Below are positions 10,686-19,319 of a DNA stretch of 64,000 nt, piece by piece. The position numbers and the translations under genes are program-made. The notes beneath the pieces were generated by a model. That model did no database searches. It had not been told where the DNA came from and saw nothing but the letters and a program-made list of their open reading frames with translations. This DNA comes from Marinobacter sp. 1-4A (GTDB lineage: Bacteria > Pseudomonadota > Gammaproteobacteria > Pseudomonadales > Oleiphilaceae): contig NZ_VCGY01000003.1 of NCBI RefSeq assembly GCF_016597725.1, forward strand, positions 310,001 through 374,000, written 5' to 3'. Numbering within the stretch: position 1 is the first letter of the stretch; every line of letters begins with the position of its first letter.

Positions 10686-11384
10686 ATGACCATACCCAAT
10701 ACACAGGCACAGAATTTAGGCAGATTGATGTGCGAGGTTACGCAAACCATCCTCTGGCAACCTGCCGCCAGCTGGGTTCAAGAAAGAGCCCGTGGCAGCA
10801 CACTCGCATGCCGGGTAGGTTCGGGCCAAGCCACCTACCACCGTTTTGATCCACAGCGCAAACAGCACCAAATCACCTACGGCCTCAGAATGATTCAGGC
10901 CAAGCAACAACCTGATACGGCCACTGGCTGGCTCTCCGCCCGGGAAATTCACAAACGAGGTTATTTTGAGGGTGAGCTGAGCACGCTTAACCTACTCGCA
11001 CACACCTGTTGTCACGAGTTCGCACACTTGCTGCAACACAGTGCTGGACATAGATATCGCGGTTCGGTGCACAACCGGTACTTCTACAATATCCTTGATG
11101 ATCTGCATAAGAGTGGCCGTTCTGAAGCGGCTCGCGAGGCACTGGCGAAGCAAGCCAGTGAGTATCAGATTGCCTTATCCAATGAGCCCTTCCAACTTGC
11201 TGAGCCGGCACTGCAACCGTCGCTCTGGCAAATAAAAGATGCAGTCACCTTTAGCTCAGGCACTCGGGAGTTCCGTGGAGAAATTATCCGAGTTAACCGA
11301 AAAACCTGCACAGTAAACGGAACGGGCAGATTCCGCGGCCAGCGATATAGAGTCCCCATGTCAATGCTGCGCAAGGCATATTGA
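10686..11384 (+). CDS. SprT-like zinc metallopeptidase-like protein
   Basis: 232 residues from the ATG at 10686; upstream in-frame codons (from 10590) are less protein-like. An HExxH zinc motif is visible (H110, E111, H114 in CHEFAHLLQH), preceded by a helical region and followed by further histidines (HRYRGSVH) that could give the third ligand. The arrangement resembles the SprT/Spartan-like fold. The C-terminal ~60 residues form a small basic beta-rich domain (FRGEIIRVNRKTC... RGQRYRVP), perhaps nucleic-acid binding. No signal peptide. The substrate is unknown. It stands alone downstream of tonB on the same strand. Confidence 0.65.
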   Translation: MTIPNTQAQNLGRLMCEVTQTILWQPAASWVQERARGSTLACRVGSGQATYHRFDPQRKQHQITYGLRMIQAKQQPDTATGWLSAREIHKRGYFEGELSTLNLLAHTCCHEFAHLLQHSAGHRYRGSVHNRYFYNILDDLHKSGRSEAAREALAKQASEYQIALSNEPFQLAEPALQPSLWQIKDAVTFSSGTREFRGEIIRVNRKTCTVNGTGRFRGQRYRVPMSMLRKAY

Positions 11385-11408
11385 AACACGTTTGATAGGC
11401 CTTCATTG

Positions 11409-14090
11409 CTAGGTTTCTAAAAGCTCAGCCTGCAATAGTTCCCGTATTTCGGGAATACAAGAGCCACAGTTGGTGCCACACTTCAGGGCCTGCCCCAACG
11501 CTTCTAGCGTCGTCTGCCCACGTGAGATTGCCTTGGCTATCTGGCGGTCGCCCACCTGAAAACAACTACACACCAGCGCCCCCATGTCTTCCGTTTCCAC
11601 AGACCGGCCAGCAAGCAAGCATTGTCGCTGTTCTGAACTTAGCCGCTCCGACGCAAAGCATTGATCCAACCAGACCAAGTCGGGCAAAAGCTCAACGTTA
11701 TTATCCACCAAAAGAACAGCCTCAAGCTGGCCATCAACCACTCGAGCAGCCCGGAAGCGGCCTTGCGCCGAATCGACCAGAACTAGCTGCGGCTCTCCCT
11801 CCAACCAAATCGTAGCGTCCTTACTCCAGTCCACCGTTTTGCTTCCAGCGAGCCACCAACTCTCACTGTGGGCTAGTGGCTGTCGGCACCAATAATCACA
11901 GAATCCTGCTAGGTCACGGAGGTCATTGCTGGATTTTCGACGCATCAGCCGCGCTTGCCATTGGTTGGCTAGGCTGTGAAGGCTTGCAATACCATGCTTG
12001 CTCTCTGGCTGCCCAGAGAGCGGATCGGTTACAGCAGCAATCAGATTTGCTGCTACGCTTTGTGAGGCAAAACGCCCGCTCCAGTGAATCGGTATAAACA
12101 CCTCTCCCAGTCGCTGGTCTGATGTCAGTCGGGCTCGTCCCAAAAATGGCTCGGGCCCCGGACCGGTGAGTTGGCACAAGGCCCCGTCACTGATGCGAAG
12201 ACGAAACGCATCGTCGGGATGAATCTCAATAGAAGGTTCCTGGCGATGCGTTAAAAGCCGCGAAACCAATGCAGTGCGTGTCATGGTGTGCCATTGATCG
12301 CGAATCCGGCCAGTATTGACCACGAATGGGAAGCGAGGGGTCACACTCTGGCGCGGCCGCCCAACAGGAACGGGTACCAATCGTGCCCGACCATCATCCG
12401 TGGCAAAACACCCATCACTGAACAGCCGCGACGAGCCCTCTATCTCACCAACATCGTCAAGGATAACGGGCCATTGAGTCGGCTCTAGTTGGTTGTATTG
12501 AGCGTCTGTCAATTGCGCTAGCGCTCCAATATCAAATATCTGGCGGCCTTCGCTGACGCTGCATGCGAGAGCGGAAAGCGCTGCATGTTCACGAAAAATA
12601 TCCGCAGGACACTGATACTGAAAGGCACGAGCGTACCCAAGTTCGCATGCAACCGAGGCCAATATCTGCCAGTCAGGTCGAGCGGCAGAAGATAAAGGCA
12701 GGAAGGATCGCTGCCGCGAAATGCAGCGTTCCGAGTTGGTAACGGTCCCGTCTTTCTCACCCCAGCCAGCCGCTGGTAACAGAATATCGGCCAAAGCTGT
12801 GGTGTCCGTATTCGCCATGCAGTCCGACACGATCACTGTCGGGCAGTTGGCCAGTGCCTCACGAACCCGGGCAGAGTCCGGCAGGCTAACTGCAGGGTTA
12901 GTGCCCATAATCCAGAGCACCTTGATATCGCCCCGGTGCACGGCTTCAAACAGGTCTACGGCCTTATACCCGGGTGCATCCGGAAGCTGATCTGTGCCCC
13001 AGAATTCGGCCAATTGCTCGCGGGCTCCGGGAGTGTCGTATTCCATGTGCGCAGCCAAAGTATTCGCCAAGCCACCCACCTCTCGACCACCCATAGCGTT
13101 GGGCTGGCCAGTCAAAGAGAAGGGGCTGGCGCCAGGCTGGCCAACACGTCCCGTGGCCAGATGGCAGTTGATAATAGCGTTGCAATTGTCGGTGCCGGCT
13201 ACCGCCTGATTAATGCCTTGAGAGAACACTGTCACAGTGCGAGGGATGTCGGCATACCAGCGATAGAAACGCTCAACGTCGGCTTCAACAAGATCACATT
13301 GGGCAGCAACCGACGCAACCGACGGTGCAACATCCTGTGCACACGCAAGCGTTTCTTCGAAACCGCTGCAGTGCTGTGCAATGTAACTAGGGCTTGTCGC
13401 CTCGTGCCGCACCAGCCACGCCAGCAACCCGTTAAACAGAACTGTGTCCGTGCCTGGTTTCAATTTAAGGTGGAGGTCTGCAAGATCTGCTGTAGCAGTT
13501 CGGCGGGGATCAATGACCACCACCCGGCGGCCAGTTCGTCGTGCAGCGTGCATACGCTGATAGAGAATAGGGTGAGCCCAGGCAGCATTGCTACCGGTCA
13601 GCACCAGAAGGTCAGCAAGTTCCAAATCCTCGTAACAACCGGGAACACAGTCTTCACCAAACGCGCGTTTGTGAGCCGCCACGGCTGCGGACATACACAG
13701 GCGAGAATTCGTATCTACATGGGGTGTGCCAATAAAGCCCTTGGCGAGTTTATTGGCTACATAATAGTCCTCTGTCAGCAGCTGGCCCGATAGGTAAAAA
13801 GCCACAGACCCCGGGCCATGCTGAGCAACCGAATCACGAATGGCGCCGGACACTGCAGCGAGTGCCTCTGGCCAACTCGTGTCCTCACCGGCGACCCGCG
13901 GCCTCAAGAGTCTACCGTTGGGCACCAGAGTTTCATGCAATGCAGAGCCTTTCACACACAACCGGCCCTGATTGGCGGGATGGCTCTCGTCGCCGGTCAC
14001 GTTAGAAGGTGTGGCCGCCACACCACAACCCACACCGCAATAGGGACACGTGGTTAGAGTGCTGGTAGCCATTTTGATATTGGAATCCAC
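11409..14090 (-). CDS. nasA: Assimilatory nitrate reductase catalytic subunit NasA
   Basis: 893 residues from a GTG at 14090, chosen because GAGGAG stands five bases upstream. The N-terminus carries the [4Fe-4S] motif CPYCGVGCGV (C15, C18, C22, with the fourth Cys in GRLCVKG). The long bis-MGD molybdopterin domains follow, with the MopB-type ANTLAAHME and TGRIRDQWHTMTR blocks near the C-terminal dinucleotide-binding domain. The last ~60 residues form a BFD-like [2Fe-2S] domain (CSCFQVG... CGTNCGSC). It reduces nitrate to nitrite in the cytoplasm, probably receiving electrons from the NAD(P)H reductase encoded at 19454. Divergent from nrtA, with its own sigma-54 promoter. Confidence 0.93.
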   Translation of the reverse strand: MDSNIKMATSTLTTCPYCGVGCGVAATPSNVTGDESHPANQGRLCVKGSALHETLVPNGRLLRPRVAGEDTSWPEALAAVSGAIRDSVAQHGPGSVAFYLSGQLLTEDYYVANKLAKGFIGTPHVDTNSRLCMSAAVAAHKRAFGEDCVPGCYEDLELADLLVLTGSNAAWAHPILYQRMHAARRTGRRVVVIDPRRTATADLADLHLKLKPGTDTVLFNGLLAWLVRHEATSPSYIAQHCSGFEETLACAQDVAPSVASVAAQCDLVEADVERFYRWYADIPRTVTVFSQGINQAVAGTDNCNAIINCHLATGRVGQPGASPFSLTGQPNAMGGREVGGLANTLAAHMEYDTPGAREQLAEFWGTDQLPDAPGYKAVDLFEAVHRGDIKVLWIMGTNPAVSLPDSARVREALANCPTVIVSDCMANTDTTALADILLPAAGWGEKDGTVTNSERCISRQRSFLPLSSAARPDWQILASVACELGYARAFQYQCPADIFREHAALSALACSVSEGRQIFDIGALAQLTDAQYNQLEPTQWPVILDDVGEIEGSSRLFSDGCFATDDGRARLVPVPVGRPRQSVTPRFPFVVNTGRIRDQWHTMTRTALVSRLLTHRQEPSIEIHPDDAFRLRISDGALCQLTGPGPEPFLGRARLTSDQRLGEVFIPIHWSGRFASQSVAANLIAAVTDPLSGQPESKHGIASLHSLANQWQARLMRRKSSNDLRDLAGFCDYWCRQPLAHSESWWLAGSKTVDWSKDATIWLEGEPQLVLVDSAQGRFRAARVVDGQLEAVLLVDNNVELLPDLVWLDQCFASERLSSEQRQCLLAGRSVETEDMGALVCSCFQVGDRQIAKAISRGQTTLEALGQALKCGTNCGSCIPEIRELLQAELLET

Positions 14091-14146
14091 GCTTGCTCCT
14101 CTTTGCCTGTTATTAGTGACTGTTCTCTCGGTACCCTGATGCGAAC

Positions 14147-14162
14147 TGCAATAAAAAGGCCA
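14147..14162 (-). promoter_or_regulatory. Sigma-54 promoter of nasA
   Basis: On the minus strand TGGCCTTTTTATTGCA has the -24 GG and -12 GC in correct 10-base register and matches TGGC and TTGCA of the RpoN consensus, with mismatches in the middle. The predicted transcript start is near 14135, giving a ~45-base leader with no terminator-like hairpin before the nasA GTG at 14090. Confidence 0.65.
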
Positions 14163-14385
14163 GTGCGGCGCCGAAGCCGTGAACCTCGCCCAAGACCGCG
14201 GCGTACAGCGCCTGTTATCCAATAACTCACCACCAGCAGACAATCACAAGGCAGGAACCCAAGGTTTCACAATGGTGCAAAGCCGCTCAAACCTGCACTA
14301 AAGCAAGCCAACAAAATCTGTAAGAAATACCCCTTAACCTTCAAAAAAAATCATTAGATATTGTTTTTAAAGAGATTTTTATCTC
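14163..14385. promoter_or_regulatory. Shared enhancer region between divergent nasA and nrtA promoters
   Basis: This 220-base gap lies between two outward-facing sigma-54 promoters. It holds NtrC-type half-sites (GTGCA at 14275-14279 within a TGGTGCA match, and TGCAC at 14294-14298) but no full palindrome as good as the one upstream of the nirB operon. An A/T-rich tract just before the nrtA promoter (about 14360-14382) resembles the one before the nirB-operon promoter and could be an IHF or bending site. NtrC binding here is inferred. Confidence 0.4.
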
Positions 14386-14401
14386 TGGCACAAGCTGTGC
14401 A
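14386..14401 (+). promoter_or_regulatory. Sigma-54 promoter of nrtABC
   Basis: TGGCACAAGCTGTGCA matches the RpoN consensus TGGCACRNNNNTTGCW at every defined position but one. The predicted start of transcription is near 14412, immediately upstream of the leader hairpins. This implies NtrC-type, nitrogen-limitation control. Confidence 0.85.
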
Positions 14402-14411
14402 GCCTCAAACC

Positions 14412-14485
14412 TGAACATTCGAGACCACTCAGATCAAACGGGCATAGGTGCCTGCCTTCCGGCAACGGAGGGCGGGCATTTTTTT
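14412..14485 (+). promoter_or_regulatory. ANTAR/NasR-responsive attenuator leader of nrtABC
   Basis: The terminator has a 13-bp stem (14449-14461 with 14466-14478, GCAA tetraloop, all pairs allowed including G-U) followed by seven T (14479-14485). Immediately before it a 5-bp hairpin (14439-14443 with 14450-14454) presents the six-base loop ATAGGT, with A at loop position 1 and G at position 4. That is the known recognition feature of ANTAR proteins. Its right arm is shared with the left arm of the terminator, so the two folds exclude each other. NasR binding should stabilise the loop hairpin and permit read-through. A weaker upstream hairpin (GAG-ACCA-CTC, 14421-14430) may be the first of the two ANTAR hairpins. 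A GAGG at 14503-14506 serves nrtA. Confidence 0.8.
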
Positions 14486-14512
14486 GTCTGCAAGAATGTC
14501 ACGAGGTAAAAA

Positions 14513-15904
14513 ATGTTGAAGAAACCGCTGACTATTGTCACCAGACCCATCCATCAACTGGCCAGATTGGCCGCTGCAATCTCTCTTGTAGCTAGCGTAG
14601 GCACGGCCCAAGCAGAGATTGGCCCGCCAGAAAAGCCGGACCTGAAACTCGGCTTTATCAAACTGACGGATATGGCACCTTTGGCCATAGCTTGGGAGCA
14701 GGGCTTTTTTATGGATGAAGGCCTGTTTGTTGAACTGGAGGCGCAGGCCAACTGGAAAGTTCTATTAAACCGAGTGATTACCGGTGAATTGGACGGTGCG
14801 CACATGCTGGCGGGCCAGCCGCTGGGGGCATCCATTGGCTATGGCACACAGGCCGACATCATTACCGCGTTCAGCATGGATTTAAACGGCAACGGCATCA
14901 CCGTCTCCAACGATGTTTGGAAGATGATGAGGCAACACATCCCAGAGCGTAACGGCAAGCCAGTGCACCCAATCAGCGCCAGCACTCTGAAACCAGCGGT
15001 TGAGCAGTCCCGAGCAAAAGGCGAGCGCTTTCGCATGGGCATGGTGTTCCCGGTATCCACCCACAACTATGAACTACGCTACTGGTTGGCGGCAGGTGGC
15101 TTGAATCCGGGTTACTACGCCCCTCAAAACGGCGATACCAGCGGCACACTGAGTGCGGACGTTCATCTCTCTGTCACTCCACCCCCACAAATGCCCGCCA
15201 CTCTGGAAGCAGGCACCATTCAAGGCTACTGCGTCGGCGAGCCTTGGAACCAACAAGCTGTGTTCAAGGGCATAGGCGTTCCGGTCATCACCGACTACGA
15301 AATTTGGCCCAACAATCCGGAGAAGGTATTCGGCGTCAGTCAGACCTGGGCCGAAGAGAATCCCAATACCCACTTGCTCCTGCTGCGCGCCCTAATTCGT
15401 GCTGCCTACTGGCTGGATGAAAACAACAACGCCAACCGGGAAAGGGCTGTCGAAATCCTCGCTCGCCCGAGCTATGTGGGCGCCGATGCCGAAGTTATTG
15501 CCAACTCCATGACAGGCACTTTCGAGTACGAAAAAGGCGACGTTCGGGACGTGCCGGATTTCAACGTTTTTTTCCGCCATCACGCCACCTACCCATACCC
15601 ATCCGATGCCATCTGGTATCTCTCGCAGATGCGTCGCTGGGGCCAGATACCCGAAGCAAAATCCGACGATTGGTACATGAAAACGGCCGCACAGGTATAC
15701 CGCGGCGACATCTATGCCAAAGCGGCCAAATCCTTAATAGATGATGGGCTGATGAAGGCGGAAGATTTTCCCGACTTCAGTCAGGACAACTTTTCCCGTC
15801 CATATCAGGGAGAGCTCATTGATGGCGTCGCCTTTACCCCACGTCAGCCCAACGCCTACATCGACAGTTTTGACATTGGGCTCAAAGGCACTGACACACC
15901 GTAA
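14513..15904 (+). CDS. nrtA: Nitrate/nitrite ABC transporter substrate-binding protein
   Basis: 463 residues with a signal peptide ending near TAQAEIG. It belongs to the NrtA/CmpA/NasF family of periplasmic nitrate-binding proteins: the early [20 protein letters not shown] segment, the [15 protein letters not shown] loop and the [16 protein letters not shown] motif are family hallmarks. It captures nitrate or nitrite for the NrtB-NrtC importer. First gene of the operon, 24 bases before nrtB, behind a sigma-54 promoter and an attenuator leader. Confidence 0.92.
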   Translation: MLKKPLTIVTRPIHQLARLAAAISLVASVGTAQAEIGPPEKPDLKLGFIKLTDMAPLAIAWEQGFFMDEGLFVELEAQANWKVLLNRVITGELDGAHMLAGQPLGASIGYGTQADIITAFSMDLNGNGITVSNDVWKMMRQHIPERNGKPVHPISASTLKPAVEQSRAKGERFRMGMVFPVSTHNYELRYWLAAGGLNPGYYAPQNGDTSGTLSADVHLSVTPPPQMPATLEAGTIQGYCVGEPWNQQAVFKGIGVPVITDYEIWPNNPEKVFGVSQTWAEENPNTHLLLLRALIRAAYWLDENNNANRERAVEILARPSYVGADAEVIANSMTGTFEYEKGDVRDVPDFNVFFRHHATYPYPSDAIWYLSQMRRWGQIPEAKSDDWYMKTAAQVYRGDIYAKAAKSLIDDGLMKAEDFPDFSQDNFSRPYQGELIDGVAFTPRQPNAYIDSFDIGLKGTDTP

Positions 15905-15927
15905 CCCGCAGTATTCAGGAGAACCAC

Positions 15928-16923
15928 ATGAGCACGCTATTGAACCCTAGCTCTGAAACCCGAATCCGCGGCGGGCTGAAAGTACTGACAGATCGATTCA
16001 ATGTCGCGGAGTTAACTCAAGCTGGCAAGCAACTCTTACTGCCGATGGTCGGCATTCTAATATTTCTCGGCTTCTGGCATTTGGCCGCACCTCAGGTGAA
16101 CACCTCGCTGGGCACATTTCCGGGGCCGGTGCAGGTCTGGGAGCAAAGCGGCCAGCTCTGGCAGGAGCACCTCAATCAACGGGAGCGTGCAGATAAATTC
16201 GTGACCATGCAGGAGGAACGAAATGCTCGTATTTTAGCTGAAGATCCAAACGCTAAAGTTAAGATCCGGGGCTACCCCGGTGCCCCGACGTTTCTGGACC
16301 AAATTGCCACCAGCTTGGTTACCGTCATGGCCGGCTTTCTACTTGCGACGGCAATCGCGGTCCCACTTGGCATAGTACTGGGTCTCAACCGACACCTTCA
16401 GGCAGCGATCAATCCACTGATTCAAATCTTCAAGCCCGTTTCGCCTCTGGCTTGGCTGCCGCTGGTTACTATGGTGGTCTCCGCTACTTACGTTAGTGAC
16501 GATCCGATGTTTGAGAAGTCGTTCCTCACCTCAATGATCACCGTCACCCTTTGCAGCCTTTGGCCCACCCTGATCAACACAGGTGTTGGGGTGGCTGCGG
16601 TGAACCCCGACTTGCTGAATGTCTCCCGAGTTCTGCAACTGTCATTCTGGACCCATGTGAGAAAAGTCGTTCTACCGTCGTCCATACCCATAATCTTCAC
16701 CGGGCTCCGGGTTTCGCTGGGTATCGCCTGGATGGTGCTGATCGCCGCCGAAATGCTGGCTCAGAGCCCAGGGCTCGGCAAGTTTGTCTGGGATGAGTTC
16801 CAGAACGGCAGCAGCCAGTCCCTGAGCCGGATCATGGCGGCCGTGTTGGCTATCGGCTTTATCGGTTTTGTGCTGGATCGAATCATGCTGGTGATCCAGA
16901 AGAAAATTGCCTGGAATGAATAA
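15928..16923 (+). CDS. nrtB: Nitrate ABC transporter permease
   Basis: 331 residues, BPD_transp_1 family. A first membrane helix (about 38-56) is followed by an unusually charged stretch of ~70 residues, then five core helices from ~residue 130. The permease EAA-type loop is seen near LLNVSRVLQLSFWTHVRKVVLPSSIP. The C-terminus ends VIQKKIAWNE. It has the NrtB/NasE length and architecture. A TTCAGGAGAACCAC ribosome site lies just before the ATG. It forms the membrane channel with NrtC. Confidence 0.9.
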   Translation: MSTLLNPSSETRIRGGLKVLTDRFNVAELTQAGKQLLLPMVGILIFLGFWHLAAPQVNTSLGTFPGPVQVWEQSGQLWQEHLNQRERADKFVTMQEERNARILAEDPNAKVKIRGYPGAPTFLDQIATSLVTVMAGFLLATAIAVPLGIVLGLNRHLQAAINPLIQIFKPVSPLAWLPLVTMVVSATYVSDDPMFEKSFLTSMITVTLCSLWPTLINTGVGVAAVNPDLLNVSRVLQLSFWTHVRKVVLPSSIPIIFTGLRVSLGIAWMVLIAAEMLAQSPGLGKFVWDEFQNGSSQSLSRIMAAVLAIGFIGFVLDRIMLVIQKKIAWNE

Positions 16924-16934
16924 CGGAGATAACC

Positions 16935-17798
16935 ATGACTAAACCTCATTTGGAGCTGACCGGCGTGGAAATGGCCTTTGACACACCTAAGGGCTCCTTC
17001 GTCGCGCTGGATAACATCAACTTGAAAATCAAAAAGGGCGAGTTTGTCTCTCTGATTGGTCATTCTGGCTGCGGCAAGTCCACAGTACTGAACATCGTCG
17101 CTGGTCTACTTCAGGCCAGCAAAGGTGGATGTATTCTGGATGGCCACGAGATCAACGCACCGGGACCGGAACGGGCGGTCGTATTCCAGAACCATGCCTT
17201 AATGCCCTGGTTAACGGTTTATGAGAATGTTGAATTGGCTGTACAGCAGGTGTTTCGCAAAACCCTGACGAAGCAGGAGCGTCGAAGCTGGATTCATCAC
17301 AATCTGGAACTGGTGAATATGGCCCATGCCGCCAACAAACGACCGGGAGAAATCTCAGGAGGCATGGCACAACGGGTAGGGATTGCCCGGGCGCTGGCAA
17401 TGAAGCCAAGCGTCTTGCTGATGGACGAACCTTTCGGCGCCTTGGATGCCCTTACCCGGGCTCATCTGCAGGATTCTCTGATGAGCATTCAACAAGACCT
17501 TAACAACACCGTGATCATGATTACCCACGACGTAGACGAGGCCGTACTCCTGTCTGATCGTATTATCATGATGACCAACGGACCGGCTGCTGCCGTCGGC
17601 GAGGACCTATACATCAACTTAGAACGGCCTCGCAACCGAGTCACTCTAGCGGACGACCCCACTTACGTGCATTACCGGCAGGAGGTTCTGAAATTTCTTT
17701 ATGAGAAGCAGCGCAAGCTGGAAAACATAGCACCGCACCGGAATAAAAAGGCCACCAGTGCAACCACCAATCCCTCTGCCCAGACAGCGAAAATCTGA
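16935..17798 (+). CDS. nrtC: Nitrate ABC transporter ATP-binding protein
   Basis: 287 residues, a single ABC ATPase domain of the NrtD/TauB/SsuB type. Walker A is GHSGCGKST, the signature is SGGMAQR, Walker B is VLLMDEP and the H-loop is MITHDVDEA. The last ~30 residues are a Lys/Thr/Ser-rich tail. It lacks the extra solute-binding domain of cyanobacterial NrtC, so it resembles Klebsiella NasD. It powers nitrate import with NrtA and NrtB. GGAG lies a few bases upstream of the ATG. It ends 9 bases before the convergent nasR stop. Confidence 0.92.
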   Translation: MTKPHLELTGVEMAFDTPKGSFVALDNINLKIKKGEFVSLIGHSGCGKSTVLNIVAGLLQASKGGCILDGHEINAPGPERAVVFQNHALMPWLTVYENVELAVQQVFRKTLTKQERRSWIHHNLELVNMAHAANKRPGEISGGMAQRVGIARALAMKPSVLLMDEPFGALDALTRAHLQDSLMSIQQDLNNTVIMITHDVDEAVLLSDRIIMMTNGPAAAVGEDLYINLERPRNRVTLADDPTYVHYRQEVLKFLYEKQRKLENIAPHRNKKATSATTNPSAQTAKI

Positions 17799-17807
17799 GA
17801 GCGGGAG

Positions 17808-19112
17808 CTACGTTAATATATCCGCCATAGACACCAGTGCCCGGGCAACCTCGGGCAGCTTTTTACCCTGATCCATGGCCAGCTTCCGAAGGACCCGGTG
17901 GGCTTCGTCGTTATCAATTTTGCGGTGACGCATCAGCAACAAGACCGCTTTTTCCTGAGTTCTCCGATCCTCCAGTGCATCCTCAGCACTCCTTAGATCC
18001 TCACTCATTTGTTGCAACCGACGCGACTGCTCCTGCACCAAATCAAAAATTGATCGCCCAGAGTGCTGACCAATACCTTCACTGCTCCACACGTCTCCGG
18101 CTTGAACTTCCCCACTAACATCAGACTCGCACAGAACCAAAAGAGGCTGCGCGGAAAATTCCAACTGGCCAAACGAAGCCATCAGTGTTTCACGGTGTGC
18201 CAATGCTCGCCGCGCCTCGGCAAACCGCTCCACGCAGCGTCCATGAAAGCTGCTCTCCACTGACTCCTCGACCTCTTTGAGCTCATCCATACGTTCGCTC
18301 ATCAGTGCAAACCAGTCATCGGCTGCGTCCGGGCCTATCGATTTGTACCGGCCAGCGGAACACGCCAACTGCCGTAAACGCCTAATCTCATTTTCCCGCC
18401 GATGTGCCCGTAGATTCATCAATAGCTCACAGCTTTGCTCATCAGCGAAGCTGAGAAACACCTCAAAACACTGCTCCTGCGTTTCAATAAGGTGCGCCAT
18501 GCGCTGGGTCAGTGCATTGTCAAAGCGCCCTTGTGAAAACCCCGCCGAGCCTACTGCGCGCTCCTGGCCACAAAGTTCCTTGCCATTCATCAGATGCACC
18601 ATGGCCACCAACAAGCGCACAAGTGACGGGTCTACAGCTGTATCCGCTGCCCCAAGCACCACGACAATCAGGCTTTGAATAAGGGCGCTGTAGGATTCTG
18701 TTGCCTCAGACACCGACAACGACTGGGCTTTCACCCGAGCACGCAGCGCCGTTAGGCCCTCCAATCCGTGAAGGGCACTGGCAATACGAGCCAGTAGATG
18801 ACTACTAACCAGATGCGTTGTCAGTTCCTCATGAATCTCAGTCAGAGCCCGCTCGAAAACACTATATAAGCGCGTCGATTCCGCCACCGTTTCTCTTCGC
18901 TCCGAGCCAAACTTCTCGCCCTTCGACCCAAGAAACATAGTGCACGCCCCACGCTCTCGCTGCAGACCGTGCACAAGGTTACCGATACTCTGCACCAGCT
19001 TTCCCATCTGCAAGAAGTACTGGAGGTTCCTCAGTTCACAGCGTCTGGATGCGATCAAATACTCCTCAGCCGAGGGGTGGGCAGAATTACCTTGATGTTT
19101 ACTGTGGTCCAT
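17808..19112 (-). CDS. nasR: Nitrate-responsive antiterminator NasR (NIT-ANTAR)
   Basis: 434 residues. The N-terminal ~300 residues are helical and match the nitrate- and nitrite-sensing NIT domain (IGNLVHGLQRERGACTMFLG near the start is the NIT signature). The C-terminal ~60 residues are an ANTAR RNA-binding domain (EKAVLLLMRHRKIDNDEAHR... LRKLAMDQGKKL). In Klebsiella, NasR binds nitrate and then the nas leader RNA, preventing termination. The two attenuator leaders flanking this gene, each with an A1/G4 hexaloop, are its likely targets. A GGAG seven bases upstream of the ATG supports the start. Cytoplasmic; no membrane helix. Confidence 0.92.
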   Translation of the reverse strand: MDHSKHQGNSAHPSAEEYLIASRRCELRNLQYFLQMGKLVQSIGNLVHGLQRERGACTMFLGSKGEKFGSERRETVAESTRLYSVFERALTEIHEELTTHLVSSHLLARIASALHGLEGLTALRARVKAQSLSVSEATESYSALIQSLIVVVLGAADTAVDPSLVRLLVAMVHLMNGKELCGQERAVGSAGFSQGRFDNALTQRMAHLIETQEQCFEVFLSFADEQSCELLMNLRAHRRENEIRRLRQLACSAGRYKSIGPDAADDWFALMSERMDELKEVEESVESSFHGRCVERFAEARRALAHRETLMASFGQLEFSAQPLLVLCESDVSGEVQAGDVWSSEGIGQHSGRSIFDLVQEQSRRLQQMSEDLRSAEDALEDRRTQEKAVLLLMRHRKIDNDEAHRVLRKLAMDQGKKLPEVARALVSMADILT

Positions 19113-19292
19113 TTCAAAGCTCCGGATGTTGCCTCACTCTTGTGTTACCGGTGAGTCCAGCAATTACCGCGCCAGCAAAAAAAGCATCAAAGTCGTGCAA
19201 CCTGCACCGCCAAAGTGCGAAAAAAGCCGTACACCTAAGCAGCACGCGCGCCCATCAACAACAAATATCTGATTTTAAAAAGATTTTAGAAT
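19113..19292. promoter_or_regulatory. nasR / nirB-operon intergenic region with NtrC-type site
   Basis: The gap between divergent nasR and the reductase-nirBD operon contains TGCACCGCCAAAGTGCG at 19203-19219, which fits the NtrC dyad TGCAC-N7-GTGCA with one mismatch. It sits about 75 bases upstream of the sigma-54 -24 element, a normal enhancer distance. The A/T-rich tract at 19270-19290 resembles the one before the nrtA promoter. No separate nasR promoter is obvious to me. Confidence 0.6.
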
Positions 19293-19308
19293 TGGCACGA
19301 ACATAGCT
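19293..19308 (+). promoter_or_regulatory. Sigma-54 promoter of the reductase-nirB-nirD operon
   Basis: TGGCACGAACATAGCT matches the RpoN consensus TGGCACRNNNNTTGCW with one mismatch and correct GG-GC spacing. The predicted transcript start is near 19319, giving a ~135-base leader before the first gene. Confidence 0.85.
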
Positions 19309-19319
19309 TTATACAACTC

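Noticed and set aside
12936-13793. 285-codon frame antisense to nasA
   Set aside because: Complementary to conserved nasA coding sequence; no start signals or domains.
14163-14230. GC-rich hairpins upstream of nasA as a third NasR leader
   Set aside because: They lie upstream of the predicted nasA transcript start, and I found no A1/G4 hexaloop joined to a T-tailed terminator on the minus strand.
14389-14401. GCACA-AGC-TGTGC hairpin as first ANTAR hairpin of the nrtA leader
   Set aside because: It coincides with the sigma-54 promoter and would lie upstream of the transcript start.
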